From Verticillium longisporum (lineage: Eukaryota; Ascomycota; Sordariomycetes; Glomerellales; Plectosphaerellaceae): 64,000 nt of DNA. Position numbers and translations under genes: made by a program. The stretch covers positions 5,146,001-5,210,000 of the forward strand of contig JAETXT010000006.1 of assembly GCA_019188255.1 (NCBI GenBank). The letters run 5' to 3'. The first letter of the stretch is position 1. The number at the start of each line of letters is the position of its first letter. The notes beneath the pieces were generated by a model that searched no databases, was not told the origin of the DNA, and saw nothing but the letters and a program-made list of their open reading frames with translations. Of this stretch, positions 20,601-32,595 are shown one piece after another.

Positions 20601-21730
20601 TTGCGAGAGGTTGTGCCAGGGGGCATCAACCGTCTGCGTCAGAGACTCGAGAGGAGTGCAGCTAACGTCAGATCGCGGGCAGCGACTACGGGCTCATCGA
20701 GTAGCGGGCATCCTACAGTACCGCCACCAGCGCATCTCAGCGGATCTACTCCTTCAGCATTTGGGACTTATTCAGGGACCGTTAACAGTGGTGTTGGCTT
20801 CGGAGGATCTTCACTACAGGCACAAACGCCATGCCAGCCTACAGTCGGAAATGCTGGGCAGCTCCAGCGGCCTGAAACGGGCGGTGCACGGTACTTGCTT
20901 CTCTGCATTCAATCCGAGGTGATGGTCTTGGTACAGATCAGTGTAGAGTCGATGACGAACGACGAGCAAATGTTCAGACGTATCCGCGAAGAGTACGAAA
21001 CGGCTCGAAGGGAGAACCCGTGGCACGTCTCGATACCTTCACCAAAGTGGTTCAGCAAGTTCTGCCACCGCTTCGTGGTCTCTCTTCCGGACTTGCCGCG
21101 CGTGGCAGCGATGTTCAAACCTATGAAAAAGGCTTGGACGGGGCATCTATACCAGGTTTCCAATGGCGATTTCGTGCGGGTAAGGCGCAGGTTCCACAGA
21201 CAATTGCAAGCCGCTGACGTGTCACACAGTTCAACCTGGTACCCATCCGGCTGCGACTCTCGCCTCGGAACTTTAAGACAAAAGAATTGCCGCCGCAGAA
21301 GGAAATTGATGAACTGCGATGCATTTATGATCCACGACCGATGGAGGTCGAGTATTATGACATACCCCTGGATCACCTCATGGAACCGGGACAGCACCTT
21401 GATGACTTTTGGCTGACGACGTTCCCAACGAAACTGAGAGAACCCCTGGTTAGACGCGGCGGCGTCAGTGGTGGCATTCCGCGCGAGCCATGCATTGGCT
21501 GGGGTATTCGAATGAACGAGGAGGTCAGCAAGATCTACATATTTAGATTGCTGCACATAGCCGTGGTGCTCGTATTGGTTGTGACGATACTGCACGGTAA
21601 GTTTGTAGCCAGTTGGGGCACCGAGCTGGGGCAGTTCCTCTTGGCGATATTGGTTCTCTGGCTGCTGTTCCAGTATCACGTCTGGACCCAGGGTTCGGGC
21701 GACAACGCGGCGGGTGATCCAGGGAGATAG
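17619..21730 (+). CDS. STAND/NLR-type NTPase: NB-ARC-like P-loop, TPR repeats, CGCG motif and C-terminal membrane segments
   Basis: Four exons, 17619-17911, 17964-20526, 20574-21179 and 21230-21730, give 1,320 aa. Introns are 52, 47 and 50 nt. The first splits the Walker A motif: joining GG to CAAAACC makes EGEIGVGKT (residues 92-100). Then come the Walker B-like CVIMDRADD (about 188-196), a sensor-like HIFTTRSH and GFNPLAI. A TPR array of the kinesin-light-chain type (LGDEHPDTL, GESHRQTLAAMTQLG, LGRDNPDVI) covers about 715-870. The next junction creates LHFRCGCGKLLSMDL (Cys952, Cys954), a small Cys motif typical of the C-terminal part of fungal NLRs. A final conserved block (IPLDHLMEP..., EPCIGWGIRMNEE) leads to two hydrophobic segments near residues 1260-1278 and 1288-1306. 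Fungal NLRs act as non-self sensors. No known effector domain precedes the P-loop. ATG 17721 is an alternative start. Confidence 0.88.
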
Positions 21731-23128
21731 CTGATTGCAGCAATAGGCAACTCGTGCGTAGGAGCCGAAATGTGAATTTCTTTGTGCGAGGTCAGTCGGC
21801 TTGCATCTGATGTGGTGAATGTTTCGAGTATGTCAGTCTGTTGGTGTGGTGTTGAGCGGAGAGGTAATTGCCGGGATCCGACTGACCGCCGTTGGTGGGG
21901 TGGCTTGGCGCGCGGGCGGTACGTATCGAAGTTCAAGGTGGAGCTACCCGCGCGGGTGTTGACTAAGACACTGTACGGCGCAGAGAAGACCCACACCAAC
22001 GGTCCATTGCTGTGCTTGCTCAGCGGGCAGCTATTTTGATCATGCATGCACTACAAATGACGATTGGAAATCCAAATGTCGAGTTCGGGTCGGACTTCCT
22101 TCGACGACAGGGCCCGAAAACAATAGGGCTTGAAGGAGCGGACCTTGTCTCGATCGATCGGCCGCATCTGGTGTGATGAAGCCCTGGTCGCAGGAAGGGC
22201 AAAGTAGCTAGCTAGCTGCCTGACTGACAGACAGCGAGCGTCTCGAGTGACATGCCCAGCAGGGGTCGTGGATTTGAGTGCTGACTGCGTCGCCGCCCCC
22301 GATGAGGGTCGCCACATGGCACGCTCCGTGACAGGCTCCGTGACAGGCTCCGTGACAGGCTCCGTGACAGGCTCCGTGACAGGCTCCGTGACAGGCTCCG
22401 TGAAAGGCTGTCGGAGTATGATCTGCTCCTTGGCGGTGGGATGCGTTTGAAGGGCTGCATGTTGCACCAGTAACCGTGTCAAGATTCTGTAAGGTAGTTA
22501 GGTACCTCAAGGAGGTAGTAGGTTCGGTAGGCATACGACAAGTTCTCACACTGCAGGCACAATGGGAGTCAACTGGCGGTTGTTTCCTCCCCAGTCAGAC
22601 ATTCGCAGAGGCAGGAACGGACGGAATGCTATGCGCCCTTTCCGAGCGCCAGGACGGACATGGCATCGGCAGAGGCAGGGGCGATACAGTTGGTGGAGGG
22701 GTAGAAGGCAGGCGCGACTGGCGGGCCCGAATTTTTCGGCTATCTCCCCATTCCAGAATCATCTTACCCCAATCGAGGCAAGCGGCGACCCCCCAGACGT
22801 CTGAATCACCCGTCACCAATCCATCACGAAGACGCCGAGCCCGCTCCGCTAGCACACGTCATTGGTCGCGCTGCTTATCCAACCCTCACTCATCAATTGT
22901 CAAAGCCGCGCGCGGCACCTCCGCAGTAGTCCTCACTAAGCATTTGGCTAACGAATGCGCAGGTACAGGCACGCCGGCCATCTGGCGCAATTGTGCCTGA
23001 CTTTTCGATGGAACCATTCATGACGAATTGCCCCACCACGCAAGGGTCAGCGAGGGAGACGAGGAGGGGAATAATTCGGAAACCCACGACAATGCAGACT
23101 ACTTAAGAGCCAGCCACCCCGCTCTACG
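21731..23128. other. Intergenic with a minisatellite
   Basis: 1.4 kb between the NLR gene and the nitroreductase-like gene. It holds the 12-bp minisatellite at 22323-22406 and AGGTA-type motifs near 22493-22530. No gene is recognised. Confidence 0.5.
22323..22406 (+). repeat. 12-bp minisatellite, seven copies
   Basis: The unit GCTCCGTGACAG is repeated six times exactly, and a seventh copy ends GAAAG instead of GACAG. In any frame it reads as a short peptide repeat, but the surrounding ORFs show no other sign of being genes. Confidence 0.95.
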
Positions 23129-23883
23129 ATGACACTGGACCTTTTAACAATGGCAAGCTTCAGCAGATCACTCAGACTCCTCAGACCTCTCACCACTTTC
23201 CTCAGACCAACTTCCACCATAGCCTACTCTTCCACCAAAGCCAATTTCACCCCCACAATCACCGCCAAGATGTCTTCCTCTCTGTCTGCCTCCACCTACC
23301 TCGCTCACATTGAGAACCGCCGCTCCCACTACCCCCTGACCAAGGACACCCCGCTCTCCGCCAAGGAGGTCGACACCATCGTCCAGACCGCCCTCAAGGC
23401 CACCCCCTCGTCCTTCAACTCGCAGTCCAACCGCGTCGTCGTCCTCCACGGCGACCACCACACAAAGCTCTGGTCCATCACCTCGGACATCCTCAAGGCC
23501 ATCGTCCCCGCCGACGCCTGGGAGTCCACCAAGGGCAAGATGGACCTCTTCTCCGGCGCCGCCGGCACCGTCCTCTTCTTCGAGGACCAGGACGTCGTCA
23601 ACGGCATGCAGCAAAAGTTCGCCCCCTACGCCGACAAGTTCCCCATCTGGGCCAACCAGTCCGACGCCATGCTCCAGTTCTCCGTCTGGACCGCCCTCGA
23701 GGCCGAGGGCTTCGGCGCCAACCTCCAGCACTACAACCCCTCATCGACGAGAAGGTCGCCGCTGAGTGGAGCGTCCCCGCGAGCTGGAAGCTCAACGCCC
23801 AGCTCGTCTTTGGCGGCAAGACCGGCGAGGCCGGGCCCAAGGACTTCAAGCCCCTCGAGGAGACCTTCAAGTCCTTCAACTGA
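23129..23883 (+). CDS. Nitroreductase-family protein (Frm2/Hbn1 type), 1-nt frameshift
   Basis: The frame from ATG 23129 reads a nitroreductase of the small fungal type: YLAHIENRRSHYPLTKDTP, PSSFNSQSNRVVVL, WESTKGKMDLFSGAAGTVLF, PIWANQSDAMLQFSVWTALE, GFGANLQHYNP. At 23740 it shifts frame and continues LIDEKVAAEWSVPASWKLNAQLVFGG to the TGA at 23881-23883. One more C in the run at 23737-23740 restores the frame, so an assembly indel is likely. Total is about 250 aa. The first 47 residues are Arg/Ser/Leu-rich without acids until KM, like a mitochondrial presequence. A second ATG at 23270 (MSSSLSAST) would give a cytosolic form of about 203 aa, near the length of yeast Frm2/Hbn1. Those proteins bind FMN and are linked to lipid signalling and oxidative stress. 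Confidence 0.8.
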
Positions 23884-24207
23884 GGTGTCACCTCCCTTTC
23901 TGAACCGTGGGGGCGTGGGCCCTGTTTTTTTGTTTCTCACGACGCATTGACGACGGTTTCTGCAGAGGAGTTTAGCCTGCTTTTTTGGAAAGAACAAGAC
24001 GGAGAATAGACACTTGACGTAGACAAGACATACATCGGTGGCTTCAGATACACAACACAATACAGTAAAATATCCATAACAACCCTTCATCAAAATGCGC
24101 GTGAACATGGATGAATAGTCGAAACCATCAATTGTTTAAGATTGTTGAACATGCGCAAAAGTCGGTATACCACTAGGAACTACATGTACTGGCCCACAAA
24201 TCGACTC

Positions 24208-25843
24208 TTACACCTCCTCATCCACGTAACCCAACGCCTGTCCCATGCGCAGCGTCTGCCCCTTCTCGACGTTCCACCTCCACCCGCCCTTGAGCACATC
24301 GCCCTTGCCGGCGCCCTTCTCCGCCGGCGCCTCGAAAACGAGCACGACGGTGCTGCCGAGCTTGAACCCGCCCATCTCCTCGCCCTTGCGCAGCGCCTGG
24401 CCGCCGAGCACGGCGCTCGAGCTGGCGTACGTCGCCTCCGAGAAGCCGAGGTAGGGCTCGCCCTTCTTGGCCGCCGCCTCGGCGGCGCGGTCGGGCCCCG
24501 TGTCCGTTGTCAGGCTGTTGGTGCGCAGCTCGCGGTCAAAGTTGATCATGATGGAGCCGACGTTGGTGGCGCCGACGGGGATGTAGGAGAAGAAGCCCCA
24601 GCGCCAGCGGCCGAGGAGCACGACGCGCTCGTTGAGGGTGAAGAGGCCGGGGAGGGTGCGCTGGAGGTACGGGGACACGGAGAAGAGCTCGCCCGCGAAG
24701 TGGCGGCGGCGCTCGACCACCCAGTTGGCGGGCGAGTGGAAGCGGTGGTAGTCGCCGGGCGCGAGGTAGATGACGGCGTAGTAGAGGGCCGTCTTCTTCT
24801 CCTCCGGCGCCAGGTAGGCATACCACGGCTTGTCGCCGAGGGCGAGATCAGCGTGGACGGCGCGCTCGGTGGCGGGAGACGCGGGGCGGATCGATTCGTC
24901 GTGCGGTTTGGAGAGCCTGGTTGACTTGTCCTTGTCGCCGGAGAAAAGATCGGGAAGGGTGTAAGGGATGCCGTTGACGCGCGCAAACTCCTCGTCCGTC
25001 TTGACCAAGTCTTCGTTTTCGGTGATCTGGCGGAGCGGGGTTTTGATATCGCCGTTCGAGAGGTCACTGGCGATACTTGGCGTCGGTGTGCGCTTGCCTA
25101 GCAGAGCGTCGATGCTGTACGTCATGCCCTTGACCTGTTCAATGTCGCCACCTTCAATCTGGCCAAACTGAAGGATGCAGCCATCGGAAGGAGAGAGCAG
25201 GGCGTTCGGGTGCGGGTCCAGGGGGCGTGAGCCTGGCTTGAGTGTGCGGTAGAAGAAGGCGGCGAGGTTGGGATATGTGTGCAGGTCAGGTTCGGAGACT
25301 TCGTCAAGGCTGCAAATATGTTAGTCACTGTTTGACAGTGCTTCTGCGAGGGCAGATCGGAGCTTACTTGACGCCAAAGATCCAGGCGTACAGCTTGAAC
25401 CCAGGGACACGCAGGTAGTAGGGAATGTCAATCTCGTTGAACCGGCCCCAAAGCCTCGACATGGCCTTCAGCGGAAGCGTAGACATGACGCGAACCTGCC
25501 AAGGTCCTTCTGGCCTGATGCGCTCCCTCTTCTTGGGGGTGCCACTCTCCATCTCGCCGAGCTCCTTCTGCTTCTCAGCCTCCCGAGTCGACGTTTTGTA
25601 GAACTGCATCAGGCCCATGAAGCCAATGCCGACTCCGATGGGCAGTTGATACCATGTGATTTTGGAGCGCGGGCGTTGCTGGGACTTCTGCGAGTAGAGG
25701 CGAGCCGAAGGTTGCGTAGCTCGAGGGTACCGCTGAGCAACGTAGCGGGCGCGGGTTGTGATCATGCAGGAGGAGCATGGCGCGCTGATGGACTTGCTCA
25801 AGGCGCTGGTCCGCAGAGGGACCGGGCCGAACAGCGAGACCAT
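24208..25843 (-). CDS. PSD1: Phosphatidylserine decarboxylase proenzyme, mitochondrial
   Basis: Two exons on the minus strand, 25843-25368 and 25309-24208, encode 525 aa. The 58-nt intron starts GTAAGC and ends TTGCAG; joining gives FGVNLDEVSEPDL. The first 60 residues are basic (TTRARYVAQRYPRAT), a mitochondrial presequence. One transmembrane helix follows (QLPIGVGIGFMGLMQF). The catalytic body has LNPHPNALLSPSDG-like sequence, LAPGDYHRFHSP with the active histidines, and near the C-terminus GGFKLGSTVVLVFEAP. That LGST is the self-cleavage site where Ser becomes the pyruvoyl cofactor of the alpha subunit. The enzyme converts phosphatidylserine to phosphatidylethanolamine at the inner mitochondrial membrane. 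The start is the first ATG of the open frame. Some later Met could also serve. The gene is divergent from the HERP-like gene, with a 713-bp shared promoter. Confidence 0.93.
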
Positions 25844-26556
25844 GATGAAGTCGTCAGTGAATTGCGATCATTCAGTAGCTGCAAAGTCGAACGCTATTTC
25901 GTGTCGAGTTCGAGTACACGGCGGCCCGGATGGTGGTGTGATGAAGGACTCCAAGGCGGAGAGGTATGATGTCAAGTACCTGCATCCAACTGCAGGACAG
26001 AGCAATTCCCCAAGCGTTCTTTCGAACGAATCAGCACGACCGGGGAGGAGGCTCGGTGAGTCGGTGTACCCTCGGTAAGACCACCCAGGGATGAAGAGGC
26101 CACTCTCGAGTTAAAGTGGGCCAGTTCATTCGAACAGCTGTCAATCGGTAGACGTAGGTCCGAGTGCCACCTGCCGTATTGCGAAGTGGCAGACGTGGAA
26201 GTGGTGACCCAGTACTTATCATTGTGAGACTGCAACCCAAAAAGAAAGAATACGTCGACCCCTTCAACAAGCATCACGAACATCAACAGCCGGCACCCGT
26301 CCTGCCCAGCTGCGAGAAGCTGTACCTCTGTTCGATCGATCAACTGGTCGGATTACTCAGTTCTCGAGCTCCCACTATCACCGTGCGCACCTTCTTATTG
26401 TCGTGAGCTTCTCGCGTTGCTTTGCACTTCGCTAGGGCGACCAGCCGTGAGACACCGCCACCAAGGCACCCGAATCAGCTCTTCAACGATCGCTCTCTAC
26501 TATAGCATACGTACCTCACCCATCATTTCAACGAGGCTTCACGAGCTCTTCGAGTC
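25844..26556. promoter_or_regulatory. Shared divergent promoter region, PSD1 / HERP-like gene
   Basis: 713 bp separate the two divergent ATGs. No gene is seen inside. It must hold both promoters and leaders. No specific factor site was recognised. Confidence 0.55.
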
Positions 26557-28838
26557 ATGTCTTCTGACAGTTCTTCGTCTTCCGTTGCGGATGGGCCGCC
26601 TGCGCCGACTCCGACATCAGCACCCGTACCCGCCGACCTTCCATACGATCAGCTTACCGTCAGCCTCAACATCATTTCGCCCACGACGACCGCTACCTCG
26701 GGCGGGCCCTTGAGCTTCCCGGACCTTTCCATCTCGACAACTATCAGCCAGCTGAAGGAAAAGATCCGCAACGCCATTCCCTCCAAGCCCGCCGACATCC
26801 AGCAACGCTTGATATATCGAGGAAGACATCTCCAGGCCGACAATGATACCTTGGGGCAGATCATCGGGGAGGCAACGGTCAGTACATCCCATCTCATGTT
26901 TATCCTGCGATACATTCTAACGGCCTGTAGATCCGTGAACATAGCCTGCAAGCCTTTCATCTTGTCCTCCGCGGCATTCCCGATGCGCCTGCTCCAACAC
27001 CCTCGGTGCTGCGTGGTCGCATAGCGACACCAGGCGAAGCCCGCCCCTTCACGACACAAGCCCAAACCCAGAACCCTCGACAGCAATCGCCACTCGGTGC
27101 TCCGACACCTGAAGCAGCAAGGCGAACGGCAGGTTTTGCGATACCGACAGCACCAAATTTCACGCCGCAACAGGTTCAGCAGATGCACTCGCAACTGCAC
27201 CAAAGCATGAGCGCCTGGTCGAGTGGTCTGCAGCGAGAGGCCGTCAACAGGGCCATGGCCAACCATCAGATAAATCACAACCAGTCAGCGAGGGCTGCTA
27301 TGGGTATGCATGGCATTGGGGATAACGGCGCGCCAACGACCGGACCAAGTCAACGGGATGTCTCACGTGGCAGGAGTCCCGGAGGGCAGCCGTACACGAG
27401 GACCGTTGTCAGGGAAGGCACATTGGGTGACGGGCAGCCCTATCGAGTCACAAACACCGAGACATGGACTCCTTTGTCAGTCTCAGACGTTCAGGGTATC
27501 CTCAGGGGAGCCGACGCCGGGCAGGCAACGCAAGCCATGACCAACGCCATGCAAAGAAGCGAGTCGCCGGGCCCAGGTGCTCTGCCTTTCGGTCTACAGC
27601 CGGGTGCGAGCACCCCTTACTATCCCACCATGGGCTCTCGGGCTGCCAGTCGAAGCCGTAGCAGCCAGAGGGGCACACCTGATCCTGTGCCACGATCCGT
27701 CAGCGAAGGGCACACCGTAAACGCGCACACAAGCTCAGCGCAACCGCCAGCGCAATCCTCTGGCCCCGAAGTCTATATCTTGTCATCTCCACAAGGACCT
27801 CGTGCCCTGCTCATCAACAACACCAGCAACGAAACGTACTACACACCAAGCCTCCGCCTTCCTGTCCCGGATCCTGCAGCTGCCTTTGCCAGATTCGCGC
27901 CTCGTGGTCGCTCGCCACAGCATTCGCCGTGGCCAACTGGCCCGTTTACCATACCGCCCACAACACAGCCATTTCAAGCCCCGCAACAGCAAGAAATTCA
28001 GCCACAGCCGCAGAACCAGCAGCAACAACAACAACAGCAACCTCAAAACCCTCAGTGGCAGGCACCGCCTCATGGTCTGAATGAAGTTCCCATCGGAGCC
28101 TTGCCTGCTCATCCGAACAATCCACGACTTGCGCCCCTCATAGCCCAGATGCTGCCACACTTCTGGCTTGTGGTCCGCTTGGGGGTCTTCATCTGGTGGT
28201 TCACTTCCCCCAACTCTAGCTGGTCCCGTTGGGCAACAGTCATCGCTATCGCCATTAGCATCTTTATTGTGAACACTGGTCTCTTTGACGCCTACTTCGA
28301 TCGAATTGTTGCGCCTATGAGGCGACATCTCGATAATCTCCTGCCACTCGCCAACAACAACCACAACAACAATCCGCCAAACAACGCAGACCTTCCTGGC
28401 AATCCCGATGACCAACGTGCGCCAGCGGCAGCACAACACAACGGTCCGCTTGACCCCGCCCAGGCTGCTGCCCGACTCGTAGCTCGAAGACGCCATGATA
28501 ACACGACCTGGCTGATGGAACAGGCACGCCGTCTCGAAAGAGCTGGTCTGCTGTTTCTGGCCAGCATCGCTCCTGGCGTGGCCGAGCGGCACATTGCTCA
28601 CCTCGAGGAACAAGAGCGGGCTGAAAGGCAGCGCAGAGAAGAGGCCGAAGCTGCTGCTACAGCCGCCGCCGCTGCCGCCAACGGCGAACCGGAGGCCGCT
28701 GCTGAGAACGCAGAGGCTAATACGGGTGGAGTCGTCGCGCAAAATGAGCCATCGGCCTCGGCAGGGCCTGCTGACGGTCAGCAGGGCAACGATCAGCCGG
28801 CTGAGAGAAGGGAGGCCGAGCCGTTGATTGCTGTGTAA
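26557..28838 (+). CDS. HERP/Usa1-like ubiquitin-like domain membrane protein
   Basis: Exons 26557-26877 and 26931-28838 encode 742 aa; the 53-nt intron starts GTCAGT and ends TGTAG. Joining yields IIGEAT-IREHSLQAFHLVLRG. Residues about 30-130 form a ubiquitin-like fold: TISQLKEKIRNAIPSKP, IQQRLIYRGRHLQADNDTL, then AFHLVLRG. A long disordered stretch rich in Gln, Pro and Ser follows, including a polyglutamine tract. Then LPHFWLVVRLGVFIWWFTSP and ATVIAIAISIFIVNTGLF form a hydrophobic hairpin. The C-terminus is charged and Ala-rich (EEQERAERQRREEAEAAA). A UBL plus membrane hairpin is the layout of HERPUD1 and yeast Usa1, scaffolds of the Hrd1 ER-associated degradation complex. The assignment to ERAD is by architecture. 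Confidence 0.8.
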
Positions 28839-29527
28839 CAGCGGATTGATATTTTTTCAGGCGGTGTCTGCTGTGACGATATGTTTTGTCCAAGAGCTGA
28901 AGAGAAGATACCAATTTCAATGCGAAGGAAGATTCTGAATACATAAAGGGTCGGATATGAGTGATGTGAGCAAAGTCGCTGAAGTTTTAGATGAAACCCT
29001 GTGAAGATTGTGCCTTCTTTTGAGGGGGCATAAGGGTTAGAGGTTGAAATGGTTATTGGGCCGCCTGGGCGCCTCCAACAGACGCCTTCGGCATCGAAGC
29101 CCACTCTCGCTCACCGACACGACGCTTTGAGGCAAGGTAGGTAGGTAGGCACGTGCATGAACGACATTCCTATTCAGCCTCGAGTCACGTTCTGGCAATT
29201 TAGGAAAGGCAATCATATTCCGCCCTTTTCTTGCACTTGTTAATGTTGCGGGGTTGATGCCTTCGGTATGTGGATGTCATATCCTTGAGAGGACGCTGTG
29301 CATGTCCATTCTCTGCGAAATGATACCCAACGTTGCACTCCTGCGCGAAACCTAAGAACAAATTAGCTACGCTGCGGGAATGGCCACGAAACGCGAGCAC
29401 CGAAGTATCGCGATATGGACACATAGTGACGTCGATTCACTCGACATATCTCGACCCGGCCGGTTCGACCCAATACAGTTGCATCACTCAGTCGTCGAAA
29501 GCCTTGGCAAGGGCTATACCTGAGCAT
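28839..29527. other. Intergenic, no gene seen
   Basis: 689 bp between convergent genes. It includes a short AGGTAGGTAGGTAGG run near 29135-29150. Otherwise nothing is recognised. Confidence 0.45.
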
Positions 29528-30052
29528 CTAGCTGGCATAATACAATAGAATGGGCAGATATGTGGCGATCAAGATTGCGATCGTGGACTGGAGTTCGAAG
29601 AAAGCCCAGATCTTGGGGAAGCTCGCTGCTTCCCAATGAAGGGCTTTAGTGGTCAGTTCAAACTGGCCGTTCTCGACCGTTTTTGGCTGAAGGGGTCGAA
29701 GGTTACGCATTTCTATCTGATCGCCAGGCCGGCCTGATATAGCCTCGTCAACTTCCTTCCGTTCTATGCTATTTGCGATAGATTCAAGAGCATATTGCAG
29801 TTCAGGCTGTGCGAGCGAGCAATTGTGGAGGATATATTCAACAGCATCGACGGGTGACGGAGTGGGCGATGCTTGGTGTTCGGAAGAATCCAGTTGAGAG
29901 CCAGCTGCAGCTGGATCAGAAACTTCTTGGAAGGCATGAGGAATGTTTGGAGCTGGATATTTGGTGATGGCAGCCCGGTTTGCCCAATTCTCAACCGTAT
30001 AGATGGTACCCAGCAGATCATCCCGAGCATAGTCAGGCGACCTTGAGTACAT
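29528..30052 (-). CDS. Hypothetical protein with C-terminal hydrophobic tail
   Basis: A single open frame of 174 aa from ATG 30052 (MYSRSPDYARDD). Composition is natural for a protein, balanced in Asp, Glu, Ser and Ala, unlike the Arg/Cys/Trp-rich shadow ORFs around it. The last 20 residues are hydrophobic (STIAILIATYLPILLYYA), so it could be a tail-anchored membrane protein with most of the chain in the cytosol. No family was recognised. It might be the last exon of a longer gene, but no good upstream exon was found. Confidence is limited. Confidence 0.4.
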   Translation of the reverse strand: MYSRSPDYARDDLLGTIYTVENWANRAAITKYPAPNIPHAFQEVSDPAAAGSQLDSSEHQASPTPSPVDAVEYILHNCSLAQPELQYALESIANSIERKEVDEAISGRPGDQIEMRNLRPLQPKTVENGQFELTTKALHWEAASFPKIWAFFELQSTIAILIATYLPILLYYAS

Positions 30053-32595
30053 TTCTTCACCCAAGGGTTTCCCCAGTCTTACTGGCTTGCTGGGTCAGGC
30101 CACCCGAACAGCCGAACGCATTATACCGTCGCCATGTATGTTTGGTCTGGCAGACAGTCAGTGAGCACCGGTAAATCCGACTTCCCTTACTAGAATGTCC
30201 CTGGCGGATGGGCACAGCTTTGACCTTTGACGCAGAGATGGCCATGTTCTCACATCTGCACCTTCGGGGCTCACGAAGCGTGCCGATTCTGATAGAGCGA
30301 TGACACCGCTTCATGGAAGTCATAAAGGATACCATGGTGATACGTTGACGTGCGATACGGTTCGCAACAGCCCCGCTTCTCTAGTTCTAATGGGAGAGGC
30401 GCTGTGTGAACGCAACTGCCGAGTGGCAATAACTTTCATCCCATCCCAAGCCTCGGCGCCGTCAGCAGCACAAACAGAGCCGTTGGCTTCCGCTTCTATT
30501 CTTGGCGTTTCCTCGGCCCGGCCTCGGAGCCACGGGATCTCGCAAACAGACTGCGAAAAGGGCTTTTGTGATGAGCCACGAAGGCGCGTGCTGGCGACAG
30601 AGATGGGACGGATAACTCAGGTGTGGAAGCTGGGACTCGTTTTTTTGTTTTGGTCGTGGGGGAAGGAGGCTTTTCAGGAGGCTTTCTCACGGCTGGAAGC
30701 GTTCTTGCAATTCCTTAAGCTTCCGTATGGAAGCATTTGGGACAGAACATGCAATCGTAGGCGAGGAGCCGGCACTCGCGTCGGGAATGGAAGTTTTCTT
30801 CCTGGCGATGAAACGGTCGTTCAGGGGCGTGGTGGCAATCGCCGATGGCTGACAGAAGCGATGTCACTTGAATCCTAGCTTCAAGTGCCCTCAATTGCAT
30901 TGAACATGCTAGATCGTTAAAGCAGCGGTGTCAGCGTCAATGGACCTACCCAGGTACCTGACCTTATGTCAGGCAGGCGGTTTGCCTGCTAGAAGCAGGG
31001 CACATTGCTAACCTGGCCCAAGTGCTGTGAAGCAGATCTGCACCTGAAGTATGAGGGAAGTCTGAGCACCTCTCCTCTGACCCAAAAGCCTTGAAAGAGC
31101 ACCAAGCACTCCCCCACGGTAAGACCTGTCGCTTCGAGAGAGCAAGATCATCTGTGCCAGCTTTGCGGGCCATGCGTTTGGTTTGGGAATCGGGGCAAGC
31201 GTTATGTTTGGCAAGGGTAAGAATGAGACGACGAGAAGAGGCACGTTGCTTGCGAAGATCTGGGGGGTTCTGAAGGGTTAGGGGGGTTGCGGAAGTCGGT
31301 CGATCTGGGGGACATTGGAATTCGCTGGGGGGCGCTAGGTGGCTTCGAGAAGGCCTCAGGGGTGGGCCCCCTCTGGGCGGTTGAGTGGGAGATGATTCGG
31401 ACAAGGAGTTGGGACGAATGTGGAGGCGATGCGACGGCGAGAGGAGCATCGAAACCAAAGGGCGGCGGAGACGGAACTCGAGTTGGAAATGCAGTGCTAT
31501 GATGTGGTTGTTCCAAGCACATCGGGAGCCCCCTCTGATGTCAAGGACCTGGAACTTGGGCAGTCTCGGCGGGGGGGGGGGGTTTGGAGGAGCGGCAGCT
31601 AGGAAGGTTGGTGATGTTAGGTAAGCTGTGTGGCGCCTTCTGCAACAGCGCGGGCTTCAGGCACCTGGGAAGGTGCTCCTGGCCTGTACTCTAGCTGAAG
31701 GTGCCCTTCCAGTGCCTTTCTCTCCGTCCAGATGATGATATCGCAACTTGTTCCCCCTACTTCGTCTCGGGACAGCCCAGGCATCATCATCATCGCCATC
31801 ACCGTCAAGCACCCCGTTCAATTGGCTTCCCGTCTCAGAGAGCTGAACCTTCGTAACCGTTGAAAGCACTAGCCACTCGGACTGACCATCGGCAACACGG
31901 ACGCAACCTTCTCAGACAGCCGCCAGACTCCTGGCGATCGTCCACGTTTCAGACCCAGAACGACCCTCGCGACAGAGACAGACCGAGCAGCAAGAAGCAG
32001 ATCACCAATACAGGTCCCCTCTGGCCTGTGCTTTTGCTCCTGGAACCTCGCCTGGAACTCTGTGTGGTACCAATTCGCCTACCATGGCTCGTCTGCCTGT
32101 TGTGACGCTGCTTTCACGCCGCTGTCTTTGTTTCCGATGGACAACCCTTCCCGGCCTTCAAGATTCCGATTTCTTTCACGACTTTGTTTCTTAAATCTTC
32201 TCCTCTTGACATTCATCTAGGGACTCGTCTTCCAAGCATCGGTTGCTGGATTGACTTGTTTCCACTTGCCTCTCTCTTGCCTCGAAATACGGTGGACGCT
32301 GTCGCCGTCCTGCATCACCCGATCAGCTTTGTCTCTCGAGATTTCGATGCGCTAGCTGCGCTTGTCGATCTTGCTCTTTGCGACTGGCAATAGACTCTGC
32401 CCTATTTGACTGCTCGCCTGCTGCTGCGCGACTGCCCTACTCCAGGAACTCTATAGACTAATGGCCCATGGCCTGACGACGAACTTACACCATCTCCATA
32501 CGTCCCTCGACTTACACCCCCGATTGGCCATTGCCTCGGTCAAGTTCTCATAGCCTCAGTTGCCAGAACTATACGCCTTCATCTTCCATCACGAC
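30053..32595. other. Intergenic, no gene seen
   Basis: 2.5 kb. ORFs lack motifs. A G10 run lies near 31572-31581. The final 700 bp before the P450 ATG are C/T-rich and may include its promoter and leader. Confidence 0.45.

Noticed and set aside
22051..22482. Minus-strand ORF with Pro-Val-Thr-Glu repeats
   Set aside because: The repeats come from the 12-bp minisatellite, which is open in several frames; the flanks show no protein signature.
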